Below the pieces are notes generated by a model, which ran no database searches, was not told where the DNA came from, and was given only the letters and a program-made list of their open reading frames with translations. The translations under genes were made by a program, and so were the position numbers. This document shows positions 22,259 to 29,310 of a DNA stretch of 32,275 nucleotides, piece after piece (positions within the stretch are counted from its first letter, which is position 1; every line of letters starts with the position of its first letter). Origin of the DNA: a virus; the IMG/VR virus record IMGVR_UViG_3300003599_000006, positions 2,997 to 35,271 of that record; one strand, 5' to 3'.

Positions 22259-22416
22259 TCTTCTTTCCTCAGTGTAAACGATCCGTCATTATTATCTGTC
22301 CAAACTATTGAATCCCCCTCAACCAATTTTAATTCCTTTACTATAGCATATGGGAGATTAAACTTCAAATCCATATACTCACTAATTTCATAAACTTCAG
22401 TTGTGTATGTTTTCAT
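22255..22416 (-). CDS. AbrB/MazE-like small DNA-binding protein (53 residues)
   Basis: A frame from ATG 22414-22416 to TGA 22255-22257. Both ends overlap neighbours by ATGA, which strongly supports a coupled real gene. The sequence L-P-Y-A-I-V-K-E-L-K-L-V-E-G-D (21-35), then a D-N-N-D-G-S-F-T-L-R-K turn, follows the SpoVT/AbrB swapped-hairpin pattern (I-P-K-x-x-x-x-x-L-x-L-x-x-G-D). Such domains bind DNA as dimers and occur in antitoxins and regulators. No toxin is adjacent. Function is inferred only from this short pattern. Confidence 0.6.
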   Translation of the reverse strand: MKTYTTEVYEISEYMDLKFNLPYAIVKELKLVEGDSIVWTDNNDGSFTLRKEE

Positions 22417-22715
22417 AATATATCCTCTATTTTCACTACCTTAACTATACCACTAGACATCAATTCCTCCAAAACACCTGAGATATTGAAACGAATAATT
22501 TCACTACCCTTTCCAACTTTATAGACAGAACCAGAGTACCCGTGAATTTCATAATGGTGTTCAGTTGTGACAATTCTTTCAATACCAGAATTCAATCTCC
22601 AAGTATCACCGTCAAGATATCCACCACTCCATCCAGCAAGAACTTTATGGAAGGTATTGCCTTCATGTTCAACTTCTAAGATTATCCAGTTATCTGGTTC
22701 ATATAAACTTCTCAT
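22413..22715 (-). CDS. Hypothetical beta-rich protein
   Basis: A 100-residue protein that begins MRSLYEPDNWIILEVEHEG and appears beta-rich (alternating hydrophobics; W-S-G-G-Y-L-D-G-D-T-W-R). The ending V-L-E-E-L-M-S-S-G-I looks helical. No domain recognised. It overlaps the AbrB-like gene by four bases and follows 22719-23120 by three, so it belongs to the compact early operon 23688 to 21617. Confidence 0.6.
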   Translation of the reverse strand: MRSLYEPDNWIILEVEHEGNTFHKVLAGWSGGYLDGDTWRLNSGIERIVTTEHHYEIHGYSGSVYKVGKGSEIIRFNISGVLEELMSSGIVKVVKIEDIL

Positions 22716-22718
22716 TCC

Positions 22719-23120
22719 TTAATCGCCTCCGTGAATAGGGCATTCACCATTCATAATAAAATATCCGGTCCCAACACGCTCATTATTATCCATAGTTGGA
22801 CATTCACAATGTGGTGCTATAAACCAGTAAGACATCCATTTAGTACATTGTTCATCAAACTGTTCATCAGAATCAAAGTCTGATCTTTTGATAAACTTCC
22901 ATTGCAATTGCATTTCAACTTCTATGGCACTAATCTCCTTTGCAAACTCTATCAAAGCAGACACACCATCCTCTGTTAATGGGTCACATTCTTGCATATC
23001 ATTAAACACTTGTGACATATCAATGTACAACTCGGATAATGTTTCAAATTCATCAGAGGACAATCCTTGTGTCTCTGCTAATGCTAGTGATGGTTTGAAA
23101 TTGTATTTTTTATTGCTCAT
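22719..23120 (-). CDS. Hypothetical protein with clustered Cys/His
   Basis: A 133-residue protein from the ATG at 23118-23120, two bases after the preceding stop and behind AAGGCGG; an earlier in-frame GTG would overlap that gene. It is acidic and helical for the first 90 residues, and near the C-terminus has H-C-E-C (about 108-111) and a C-P-I-H (128-131), which together could bind zinc. No family recognised. Confidence 0.6.
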   Translation of the reverse strand: MSNKKYNFKPSLALAETQGLSSDEFETLSELYIDMSQVFNDMQECDPLTEDGVSALIEFAKEISAIEVEMQLQWKFIKRSDFDSDEQFDEQCTKWMSYWFIAPHCECPTMDNNERVGTGYFIMNGECPIHGGD

Positions 23121-23122
23121 GT

Positions 23123-23383
23123 TTAACCGCCTTGATGTGATGTAGGAGATGCTTGAGGGTTTCTTGGAATAGATCCGCACCACTCAGAACCATCATAGCA
23201 TATGGGGAAATAAACAAACCAAGTTGTCCATGTAGTAAAGGGTTGTCCTTCCTCCCCACCAAAACCATTATCAAACTCTACATCCAATTCTTTCTCGGTC
23301 AAAGTTGAAATATAGTTACCATTGATGTCATCATCTTTATTCTGTAACATTGCACTATTAATTAGTTTTCGCCATGTTGTCAT
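23123..23383 (-). CDS. Hypothetical protein
   Basis: An 86-residue protein. It begins MTTWRKLINSAMLQNKDDD, contains an acidic D-V-E-F-D-N-G-F-G-G-E-E-G run, a W-T-T-W-F-V-Y-F-P strand and two Cys (P-I-C-Y and W-C-G). No signal peptide. No domain recognised. Sits in the early operon behind 23725-23753, 23 bases after the preceding gene and two bases before the next start. Confidence 0.55.
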   Translation of the reverse strand: MTTWRKLINSAMLQNKDDDINGNYISTLTEKELDVEFDNGFGGEEGQPFTTWTTWFVYFPICYDGSEWCGSIPRNPQASPTSHQGG

Positions 23384-23406
23384 AATTATATCCTGTTCAG
23401 TTTATT

Positions 23407-23688
23407 CTACACATAACTCTTCACCCAGTCTACAGATGCTACCTTTACAATAGTGGGGTAATCTTTAAGGTAGAATCCTGTACCCGCTGATAATGAATTG
23501 AAATCTATTAACTTCTTATGTGGATGGTCAACATTATCCCATTCATCAAATAATCTCTTACATAAGGTATCATATTCAATATCATCTAAAGGTGACTCTA
23601 AGTGTGAATTATCTACATAATATATATAAGAACTCATCAAATAATAAGAAACTAGTTGATTTGATGATAGTCGATTTATATTTGTCAT
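23407..23688 (-). CDS. Small protein resembling the Ia domain of NAD-dependent DNA ligase
   Basis: A 93-residue protein. Y-Y-V-D-N-S-H-L-E-S-P-L-D-D-I-E-Y-D-T-L (22-41) followed by L-F-D-E-W follows the pattern Y-Y-x-x-D-x-P-x-x-x-D-x-E-Y-D-x-L of domain Ia of LigA, which binds the NMN half of NAD+. The rest (H-P-H-K-K-L-I-D, G-T-G-F-Y-L) does not continue into a ligase, so this is a stand-alone small protein. A helical coincidence is possible. First gene of its operon, behind the promoter at 23725-23753. Confidence 0.55.
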   Translation of the reverse strand: MTNINRLSSNQLVSYYLMSSYIYYVDNSHLESPLDDIEYDTLCKRLFDEWDNVDHPHKKLIDFNSLSAGTGFYLKDYPTIVKVASVDWVKSYV

Positions 23689-23724
23689 ATCATAGTTCCT
23701 GTATTTCTCAATTAAGTAAGACTA

Positions 23725-23753
23725 ATTATACCTTAACTAGTCTTAGATGTCAA
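23725..23753 (-). promoter_or_regulatory. Early promoter of the 23688-21617 operon
   Basis: TTGACA (23748-23753), 17-base spacer, TATAAT (23725-23730), minus strand; flanks match the promoter repeat family (AAGTAAGACTAATTATACC on the plus strand) with a slightly longer leader. Confidence 0.9.
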
Positions 23754-23800
23754 CACTTTTATTGTATTAAATTCATCATTATTCCCTTACTCCACTTATT

Positions 23801-26311
23801 TTAAAAGAAGTCATCAAGTGATACTCTAGATTCTACACTCCAACCAACAGCATCTAATATTGGTAAAATAGGAGCAAGAAAGGTTTTCTCAAATTGTAGT
23901 TCATAGTCTATATACTTCTCCAGTCCAAGTTCTGGTGGTAAATAATCAGGAAATGCTATAACATTTTCCTTAATAGGATTAGGCATTTTCATATAACAGA
24001 ACTTAATTTTTTCACCATTACCAATCAAAGGATATTTAGATTTTAAACCTTTAGCGATAACATGATGATTATAAAGAACCGATCCTCTTACATGAATTGG
24101 TGTTCCTTTCTTATAGATAACTTCAGAATCTTTCCATTTAGTAATATCCGATACACCTCTAGGAAATGATATCTCTTCTGGTTTGAATGTTAAAAATTGA
24201 TTCTTAAACTTTGCTATGGTGCTCTGAGTATTCTCTTCTGACCCTGTGATAATAACTTTAAACAGATCTTTTAGAGCAGTTCTACATACTGCTGGTGTAG
24301 AAGATTTGATTGCTTCAATACCCATAATCTTTAACTTAGGTTCTTTATATTGTACACCTTCATTATTATGGACATTCAATATATACCTTTTCTTTGCTGT
24401 CCAGATACCACGATCAGCAATTGCTTCTCTTGACATTTCCATTCTAGGTACAAGACAATTGAACTTCTCAAATAATCCAGCATAAGTTCTTTGCAACATA
24501 GGTTCAAACTGATCTCTACAGATTTTATCAATTGCTCCTACTGGATTGTTATCACCCACATATTTCTTCACCAAAGGTGCAAAGTTTACATAGACAGAAT
24601 CTGTGTCAATAGCAATAACATAATCAACATCTTTAGTGCCAACTATCTTATTCATAAAAGCATTAACAGCTCTTTCAGCCAATCGAATAACCATTTGACC
24701 TGTTAACGTAATCCCTTCAGCAATTCTTAGATCATAATACTTGAAATATCTATTACCGATAGCACCATAAAGAGAGTTCATAAGAATCTTAATTGCCATC
24801 TGTTGATTCTCATAGATAGAGATATCACGTTCAACACGATACAATTCCTTTTTATTATCTTTGGGTATTGTTTCCTTTTCTTGTTGAGATGCTAACATCT
24901 TTTTCTTGATCAACTTTCGTTCAGCATAATATTCTATAATGATTTTAGGTAGAATGCCTTGTTTATCTTTACGAAAATATACACCATTAGTTGCTAGAGT
25001 ATAATCTGGATTTGTATTATAAGCACCATCAAGACACATATCAGGTGTTAAATCTCTTCTATCATTATCAACAATAGTTTCGGGTGACATATTCCATTGT
25101 GCAATAATGTTTGGATAGAGTGAGTTTAAATCGAATGATACAACCCATTCATGTAATCCAACCATTGGCGATTTAACATAACCACCTGGATAATCCTTCT
25201 TGATATTATCTTTAGTCGGTTGAGATATAATACCTTTCTTAGAGATGTCACGATATATAATGGATTCCCAGATTCCAGTGGTACCTAAGATATCAATGTA
25301 ATTTACACCACCACGATATGCCATAGTAAATGCAAGGGTAATTAATCCCAACTTATCTTCAAGTCTATCCACAAGTTCTACATCTTTAATGTTATATTCA
25401 ATGAACCTTTGATAGTTATTGAGATATAACCCTTGTAGATTTGTGAATTCATCAAAAGAGATTTTACGATCTCCAAGTACTGTATGTGCAATATGATCTA
25501 ACTTATAGGACTCTTGAGCACCATAGGAATATCCAAGTTTCTTAAATAAATCAAGATAATCTAATTGACTAACACCAGTCAAATCAAAATATTGGGTTTC
25601 TTTGTTCATCTTTGTTACTGTACGAGGCGAAACTAAACCCCAAGGGGATAACTTCTTAACATAAGATTCATCTAATATACGAAATATTCTATTAACAAGG
25701 TAAGGTATATCAAAGAACTTAGAATTCCATCCTGTAATCACATCAGGACAATTATCAGGTAATGCCCAATGTGTTAAGAATTTACTTAATAAATCTCTTT
25801 CATCATTACAGTTCACATAGACTACTTTGTTTTCACAATTAGATGAATCAAATTCCCCCACACCCCAAGTATAATATATGTTATCAATATTGTTCTTTAG
25901 AGTAATTGCCGTGACAGGATATAAAGCATCTTCTGGTTTAGGGAAACCTTCATCAGAATAAACCTCAATATCAATAGTAGATACATTAATCATATCTCTA
26001 TTATATTCTATATCATCTGGAAATTTATCTTGAATAAACTGAGAAATAAAGTTAGAGTTACCATAAAGAGTATTATCAGCACCAGAAACACCATCCCACC
26101 GATCTTTATAATCTTTGACTTCTCTCATGGAATGGAATTGTATAGGCATAACCTTTGTACCATCAAATGCAACAGCAGTACCATCAGGATCTTTTTGATA
26201 CATTACCGGAGCAAACTTTATTCTGTCTTGAAATTTATAACCGTCTTTGTATCCACGATAGAGTAGTTGATTGCCGTAACGACTGACATTGGTATAGAAA
26301 GTATTCTGCAT
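23801..26311 (-). CDS. 43: Family B DNA polymerase (T4 gp43)
   Basis: An 836-residue replicative polymerase with 3'-5' exonuclease. Exo I D114-I-E116, Exo II G-W-N196-x4-D201, Exo III Y-N-I-K-D310. Polymerase motif A is F-D394-L-N-S-L-Y-P, motif B is K-I-L-M-N-S-L-Y-G (508-516) and motif C D569-T-D-S. The C-terminus ends in V-S-L-D-D-F-F, which looks like the sliding-clamp-binding tail of gp43. It copies the phage genome with clamp gp45 and loader gp44/62. GAGGAA precedes the ATG. Slightly shorter than T4 gp43 (898). Promoter at 26340-26368. Confidence 0.97.
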   Translation of the reverse strand: MQNTFYTNVSRYGNQLLYRGYKDGYKFQDRIKFAPVMYQKDPDGTAVAFDGTKVMPIQFHSMREVKDYKDRWDGVSGADNTLYGNSNFISQFIQDKFPDDIEYNRDMINVSTIDIEVYSDEGFPKPEDALYPVTAITLKNNIDNIYYTWGVGEFDSSNCENKVVYVNCNDERDLLSKFLTHWALPDNCPDVITGWNSKFFDIPYLVNRIFRILDESYVKKLSPWGLVSPRTVTKMNKETQYFDLTGVSQLDYLDLFKKLGYSYGAQESYKLDHIAHTVLGDRKISFDEFTNLQGLYLNNYQRFIEYNIKDVELVDRLEDKLGLITLAFTMAYRGGVNYIDILGTTGIWESIIYRDISKKGIISQPTKDNIKKDYPGGYVKSPMVGLHEWVVSFDLNSLYPNIIAQWNMSPETIVDNDRRDLTPDMCLDGAYNTNPDYTLATNGVYFRKDKQGILPKIIIEYYAERKLIKKKMLASQQEKETIPKDNKKELYRVERDISIYENQQMAIKILMNSLYGAIGNRYFKYYDLRIAEGITLTGQMVIRLAERAVNAFMNKIVGTKDVDYVIAIDTDSVYVNFAPLVKKYVGDNNPVGAIDKICRDQFEPMLQRTYAGLFEKFNCLVPRMEMSREAIADRGIWTAKKRYILNVHNNEGVQYKEPKLKIMGIEAIKSSTPAVCRTALKDLFKVIITGSEENTQSTIAKFKNQFLTFKPEEISFPRGVSDITKWKDSEVIYKKGTPIHVRGSVLYNHHVIAKGLKSKYPLIGNGEKIKFCYMKMPNPIKENVIAFPDYLPPELGLEKYIDYELQFEKTFLAPILPILDAVGWSVESRVSLDDFF

Positions 26312-26339
26312 TGATTCCTCACTTGTTCATAATATAGGT

Positions 26340-26368
26340 ATTATAACATACATTTTATTGTATGTCAA
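26340..26368 (-). promoter_or_regulatory. Early promoter of DNA polymerase gene 43
   Basis: TTGACA (26363-26368), 17-base spacer, TATAAT (26340-26345), minus strand; a perfect promoter directly below an 8-base dyad at 26371-26393. Confidence 0.9.
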
Positions 26369-26370
26369 CA

Positions 26371-26393
26371 GGTGTACAAAAGGAATGTACACC
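26371..26393. promoter_or_regulatory. Perfect dyad immediately upstream of the gene 43 promoter
   Basis: GGTGTACA and TGTACACC arms around a seven-base AAAGGAA loop, two bases from the -35 hexamer. Operator or RNA hairpin; no U-run follows on the minus strand, so a terminator is less likely. Confidence 0.5.
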
Positions 26394-26409
26394 GTTTTAC
26401 ATTAGTTCT

Positions 26410-26688
26410 TTACACAATAATACTTGGAGTTGGTGCATAGATTTTAGAGAAGAGTGATTTATATTTTTCGACTAATCCCTCAACTGCTGTTGTGACAAAT
26501 AGAACATGCTCTTTTTTGATTTCCGTGTCATCATTTTCAATGGTGGAATAGGGCATGAATGCCATTAAACCAATTCCATTTTCTGATGGAACAATAAGCA
26601 TAGGTTCTTTAATTATCCATCCAGTGTCTGTTTCAGTTGCTTCACAAAGGATTTCTTCGTGACTTAGTAATCTTAGTATTTTTATCAT
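26410..26688 (-). CDS. Sm-like phage protein candidate
   Basis: A 92-residue protein. It begins M-I-K-I-L-R-L-L-S-H-E-E-I-L-C-E and continues G-W-I-I-K-E-P-M-L-I-V-P and G-L-M-A-F-M-P-Y, then H-V-L-F-V-T. This run of five short strands with G-E/H-E-E-I near the N-terminus is the pattern of Sm-like proteins found in aquatic T4-like phages, which have been proposed to bind RNA. I see no direct RNA-binding motif. It lies after the hsp20 terminator and before the polymerase gene, with no clear promoter of its own. Confidence 0.5.
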   Translation of the reverse strand: MIKILRLLSHEEILCEATETDTGWIIKEPMLIVPSENGIGLMAFMPYSTIENDDTEIKKEHVLFVTTAVEGLVEKYKSLFSKIYAPTPSIIV

Positions 26689-26713
26689 AATTTAATTTTA
26701 AAGGTTAATTCAT

Positions 26714-26740
26714 AAAAAAAGGGAAGATTGCTCTTCCCTT
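26714..26740 (-). terminator. Rho-independent terminator after hsp20
   Basis: Perfect nine-base stem (26719-26727 with 26732-26740), four-base loop, followed on the minus strand by seven T (26714-26720, partly in the stem). It closes the late hsp20 transcript. Confidence 0.9.
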
Positions 26741-26773
26741 CGAGGTAGTATTTTATCTATCTATAAATTGGTT

Positions 26774-27217
26774 TTATTTAGATTCGGTTAAGAACTGTGC
26801 TTTACCAATAGGGATAGATTTGGGTTGCATTTCTTCAGGAACAATAACATCTAAGGTAATAATTAAAATACCATCAATAATATCAGCCTCCGATACTTCA
26901 ACATAGTCGGAAAGTCTGAATTTCTTATTAAATTTCTTAGTAGAGATACCTCGGTGGATATATTCAAACGATTCATCATTTGATTTATCTGAATCGCCAG
27001 AGATAGTGAGGGTACGATCTTCAACAGATATAGACAGTTCGTCTTGATTAAATCCTGCAACAGCAAGTTCAATCTTATATTTTGTTTCAGATATCTTTTT
27101 AAGATTATGTGGTGGGTAATGATTTTCGGAACTTCTTGTAATTGCTTGCATATCTGATAAAAGACTATCCAAACCAACAAAAGATGAACGTGGGAACATT
27201 GTGTTTAATTGTGTCAT
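26774..27217 (-). CDS. hsp20: Small heat-shock protein Hsp20
   Basis: A 147-residue protein with an alpha-crystallin domain of about residues 37-130: Y-K-I-E-L-A-V-A-G-F, L-S-I-S-V-E-D-R-T-L-T-I-S-G, F-N-K-K-F-R-L-S-D-Y-V, A-D-I-I-D-G-I-L-I-I-T-L, and the C-terminal K-S-I-P-I-G, an I-x-I tail motif. Such ATP-independent chaperones hold unfolding proteins. T4-like aquatic phages often carry one. It has a T4 late promoter (27285-27292), a strong AGGAGG ribosome site and a terminator, so it is a single-gene late unit, perhaps for virion assembly. Confidence 0.93.
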   Translation of the reverse strand: MTQLNTMFPRSSFVGLDSLLSDMQAITRSSENHYPPHNLKKISETKYKIELAVAGFNQDELSISVEDRTLTISGDSDKSNDESFEYIHRGISTKKFNKKFRLSDYVEVSEADIIDGILIITLDVIVPEEMQPKSIPIGKAQFLTESK

Positions 27218-27284
27218 AAAATGACCTCCTAGTATTAAGCAAGGGTTATAGTAAAATGAATCCAGACAATCTGCGATTCAAGTT

Positions 27285-27292
27285 TATTTATA
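27285..27292 (-). promoter_or_regulatory. T4-type late promoter of hsp20
   Basis: TATAAATA on the minus strand, 67 bases before the ATG. Confidence 0.75.
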
Positions 27293-27297
27293 TCAGA

Positions 27298-27564
27298 TTA
27301 ATTTCTTAGTAAAATATCAACTATTATCGATCCAACAGTATCATGATAATGTGGGTTATGTCGTCTATGATAATTTCTATGATAATTTCCATTATAATTA
27401 TACCTCACAACATGTCTATGATTATGATGATTATTATGTTGCTTTCGTATCAAATATTCATTCCAATTTTTATTAACCATATATTGACTTTCAGTGTAAT
27501 GTTCATGGTGTGCTAGAACATTAGTAGAAAATATCAACATAAGTATTGTAAGTGTTTTCATCAT
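27298..27564 (-). CDS. Histidine-rich exported peptide
   Basis: An 88-residue protein. Residues 1-18 form a signal peptide (M-M-K, hydrophobic core, V-L-A) with cleavage likely before H19. The mature 70 residues contain about 13 His and many Asn, Tyr and Arg (H-H-E-H, N-N-H-H-N-H-R-H, R-N-Y-H-R-R-H-N-P-H-Y-H), hence a metal-binding or cationic envelope peptide. GGAGG lies before the first ATG. The start overlaps the previous gene by ATGA. No family recognised; function may be metal capture or action in the periplasm. Confidence 0.7.
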   Translation of the reverse strand: MMKTLTILMLIFSTNVLAHHEHYTESQYMVNKNWNEYLIRKQHNNHHNHRHVVRYNYNGNYHRNYHRRHNPHYHDTVGSIIVDILLRN

Positions 27565-27704
27565 ATAGCCTCCAAATAAATTCTATTACAAGTTAAATCA
27601 AACATACTTCGAGTTTTCATGACCCATTTACTGGCATCATGGCCGTTACAAAAGTATGCCTGACAAACCCCATTAATAAAAACTTTATATCTAAATTTCA
27701 TCAT
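27561..27704 (-). CDS. Small hypothetical protein (47 residues)
   Basis: A frame from ATG 27702-27704 (a second ATG follows directly) to TGA 27561-27563. It begins MMKFRYKVFINGVCQAYFC and has three Cys. It lies two bases after the previous stop and overlaps the next ATG, so translation looks coupled although no ribosome site is obvious. No function known. Confidence 0.55.
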   Translation of the reverse strand: MMKFRYKVFINGVCQAYFCNGHDASKWVMKTRSMFDLTCNRIYLEAI

Positions 27705-27706
27705 GA

Positions 27707-27895
27707 TTAACAAGAAAATGAAAAGGATGATATTGTATTCAATTTATATCCTCGTTCTTTAAGATATGTAACACATTTACGTTTTGCATTTTTTAAAGTA
27801 TAATCAGAGAAGTATACCTTCTCATCTTCTGGAAGGTATACTTTAAACGTTATTACACCGTTCTCATCAATCTTTTCTGCATTTACTAATTTCAT
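27707..27895 (-). CDS. Small hypothetical early protein (62 residues)
   Basis: A 62-residue protein with the pattern F-K-V-Y-L-P-E-D-E-K-V-Y-F-S-D-Y-T-L-K-N-A-K, which suggests a small strand-strand-helix fold. No family recognised. Its ATG coincides with the end of the fourth copy of the promoter repeat, and it begins a three-gene operon that includes the His-rich exported peptide. A strand-forming ending contains one Cys. Confidence 0.6.
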   Translation of the reverse strand: MKLVNAEKIDENGVITFKVYLPEDEKVYFSDYTLKNAKRKCVTYLKERGYKLNTISSFSFSC

Positions 27896-27968
27896 AATAT
27901 ATTTCCTGTATTTCTCAAAAGTAAGACTAATTATACCTTATCTAGTGCTAGATGTCAACACTTATTTT
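27893..27968 (-). repeat. 76-bp early-promoter repeat, copy 4
   Basis: Same length and layout as the copies at 11451, 13839 and 21538, with a more diverged spacer. Confidence 0.8.
27930..27958 (-). promoter_or_regulatory. Early promoter of the 27895-27298 operon
   Basis: TTGACA (27953-27958), 17-base spacer, TATAAT (27930-27935), minus strand. Confidence 0.9.
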
Positions 27969-28055
27969 TAGAATATTTTTAAAAATTGTCACTATCCAAG
28001 TAATAATTGATATCGAAGAAAGTAGTAGTAGTAAATATTTAAACATTTCAGTTTT

Positions 28056-28286
28056 CTATAGATATTTTCCTAACTCAGATTGTTTTTCAAGTTTTAGTAT
28101 CTGTTTCCATATTTTAAGTTCTTTAGATTTATCAATTTTAGAAGAAGCAAGATCTTCGTCACTTAACTCTTCTAATGCTGAAATGATACTGAACATACCA
28201 GAAGAATCATAATAAGCAGATTTCACAGAACTAAGATCTGGAGTTTTAGCCTCTTTTAGAGTTTTAATTGTTTCTTTGTACAACAT
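28056..28286 (-). CDS. Small hypothetical early protein
   Basis: A 76-residue, lysine- and serine-rich, probably helical protein beginning MLYKETIKTLKEAKTPDLSS. The region A-L-E-E-L-S-D-E-D-L-A and K-I-W-K-Q-I-L-K-L-E-K-Q looks like two amphipathic helices. No family recognised. It is the single gene behind the promoter at 28320-28349. The 90 bases after its stop hold only a dubious 32-codon frame. Confidence 0.55.
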   Translation of the reverse strand: MLYKETIKTLKEAKTPDLSSVKSAYYDSSGMFSIISALEELSDEDLASSKIDKSKELKIWKQILKLEKQSELGKYL

Positions 28287-28319
28287 TATTGTTCCTTTTT
28301 AATTTTTAAAGTAAGATTC

Positions 28320-28349
28320 ATTATAGCATGGTGTTGACTTCCTTGTCAA
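28320..28349 (-). promoter_or_regulatory. Early promoter of the 76-residue gene
   Basis: TTGACA (28344-28349), 18-base spacer, TATAAT (28320-28325), minus strand; overlaps nothing but the gap after 28373. Confidence 0.8.
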
Positions 28350-28372
28350 CCTTCATTTTTCAAATAAATGAA

Positions 28373-28771
28373 TTATTTTGAAACACATCCAGCAATAGCA
28401 GGACCGAAACCATCACAGTATACTAGAGGCACTTGTCTGAAATATACAGCAGGAGCAGGATCAACTAACTCTAGTGTAATATCCACTAAACCTTGTACAC
28501 CTATAGCATCAAGGGACTCATCCACTAATACCATCAATGCACAATCATCAAGCAGATATGCTCGGTTAGTGTCAATCTCACTTTCTATCGATGTAAAGTA
28601 AACACCCGTTAGACTGTCTACATTGTTGCATCTGTATTCCCAATAATATTGAGACTCAGAGTCTGGACTTACAAAACCCGATCCAGTTGTGTAGTGGTTA
28701 ACTTTGGTATGGTTAGCACTAGCAGATGCTATTGATAGTGCAAGTAGTAGTGTTACGTGTAATATTTTCAT
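28373..28771 (-). CDS. Exported protein with four cysteines
   Basis: A 132-residue protein. The first 19 residues are a signal peptide (M-K-I, hydrophobic run, A-S-A before N). The mature part has four Cys (E-Y-R-C, D-D-C-A-L, V-Y-C-D-G, A-G-C), which can form two disulfides, and is acidic with many Val/Tyr. No domain recognised. A possible hairpin (28802-28817) lies in the leader. Probable periplasmic or secreted early protein. Confidence 0.65.
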   Translation of the reverse strand: MKILHVTLLLALSIASASANHTKVNHYTTGSGFVSPDSESQYYWEYRCNNVDSLTGVYFTSIESEIDTNRAYLLDDCALMVLVDESLDAIGVQGLVDITLELVDPAPAVYFRQVPLVYCDGFGPAIAGCVSK

Positions 28772-28801
28772 TCTTAATGTTCTCGATTTTAGTTTAAAAT
28801 T

Positions 28802-28817
28802 GGACTTTTAGAAGTCC
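28802..28817. repeat. Small inverted repeat in leader
   Basis: GGACTT and AAGTCC arms around TTAG, between the -10 (28821-28826) and the start codon of the exported protein; would be the first structure of its mRNA. Confidence 0.5.
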
Positions 28818-28820
28818 GTT

Positions 28821-28849
28821 ATTATAATATAGATCATATCAGTTGTTAA
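28821..28849 (-). promoter_or_regulatory. Early promoter of the four-cysteine exported protein
   Basis: TTAACA (28844-28849), 17-base spacer, TATAAT (28821-28826), minus strand; the -35 lies in the end of the nuclease gene. Confidence 0.7.
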
Positions 28850-29310
28850 GGGTTATTTAAATCACACCAAGATTCTTTTTTCTTGCCATAATATTCACGA
28901 GCATAACCTTTTTCTAGTAACATCATTCTAAGACTTTTACCATCTAGGAGGATATCACCCAAAACTCGTCCTCCATATTTATCCCATTTTATAATAGCGA
29001 CTCGTTGAACTTTACTTTCTTTGATCATTTTTTTAGTGAAGTTGCTTGCTTCTTCACCATGCCGTGCTTCGGTTTCGCATTCTGCTCTCCAACTCTTTTC
29101 AGGAGTATCAACACCAAACACTCGAATCGATAATTCTTGTTTCAATGGTGCGGGTAGAAAGTTTGCTTCAAATGCAACAGTATCTCCATCAATTACTCTT
29201 GTGATTTTGTAGTCATATATAGCAGCAACTTTCTCTTTAGCAAATGCCAAAGGATTTATCACTAGTTTCATAACTATCATTAATCCTAGTAATATTTTTA
29301 CACTTCTCAT
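28846..29310 (-). CDS. Exported thermonuclease-like (SNase) protein
   Basis: A 154-residue protein. Residues 1-24 are a signal peptide (hydrophobic core, A-F-A before K). The body is a staphylococcal nuclease domain: V-I-D41-G-D43-T (metal site), I-R63-V-F-G-V-D68-T-P-E71 (catalytic Arg and Glu), and W-D-K-Y-G-G-R115 (second catalytic Arg). All key residues are present, so an active calcium-dependent DNA/RNA nuclease is likely. Export implies a periplasmic or extracellular role: degrading host or competing phage DNA, or supplying nucleotides. Confidence 0.88.
   Translation of the reverse strand: MRSVKILLGLMIVMKLVINPLAFAKEKVAAIYDYKITRVIDGDTVAFEANFLPAPLKQELSIRVFGVDTPEKSWRAECETEARHGEEASNFTKKMIKESKVQRVAIIKWDKYGGRVLGDILLDGKSLRMMLLEKGYAREYYGKKKESWCDLNNP

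Noticed and set aside
22255-22416. AbrB-like 53-residue gene begins MKTYTTE, resembling the capsid-targeting leader
   Set aside because: The rest of the leader (hydrophobic then Glu cleavage position) and the late-promoter context are lacking, and it sits in an early operon.
27948-28046. 32-codon membrane-like frame on the minus strand
   Set aside because: No ribosome site, and it runs into the -35 of the promoter of the next operon.
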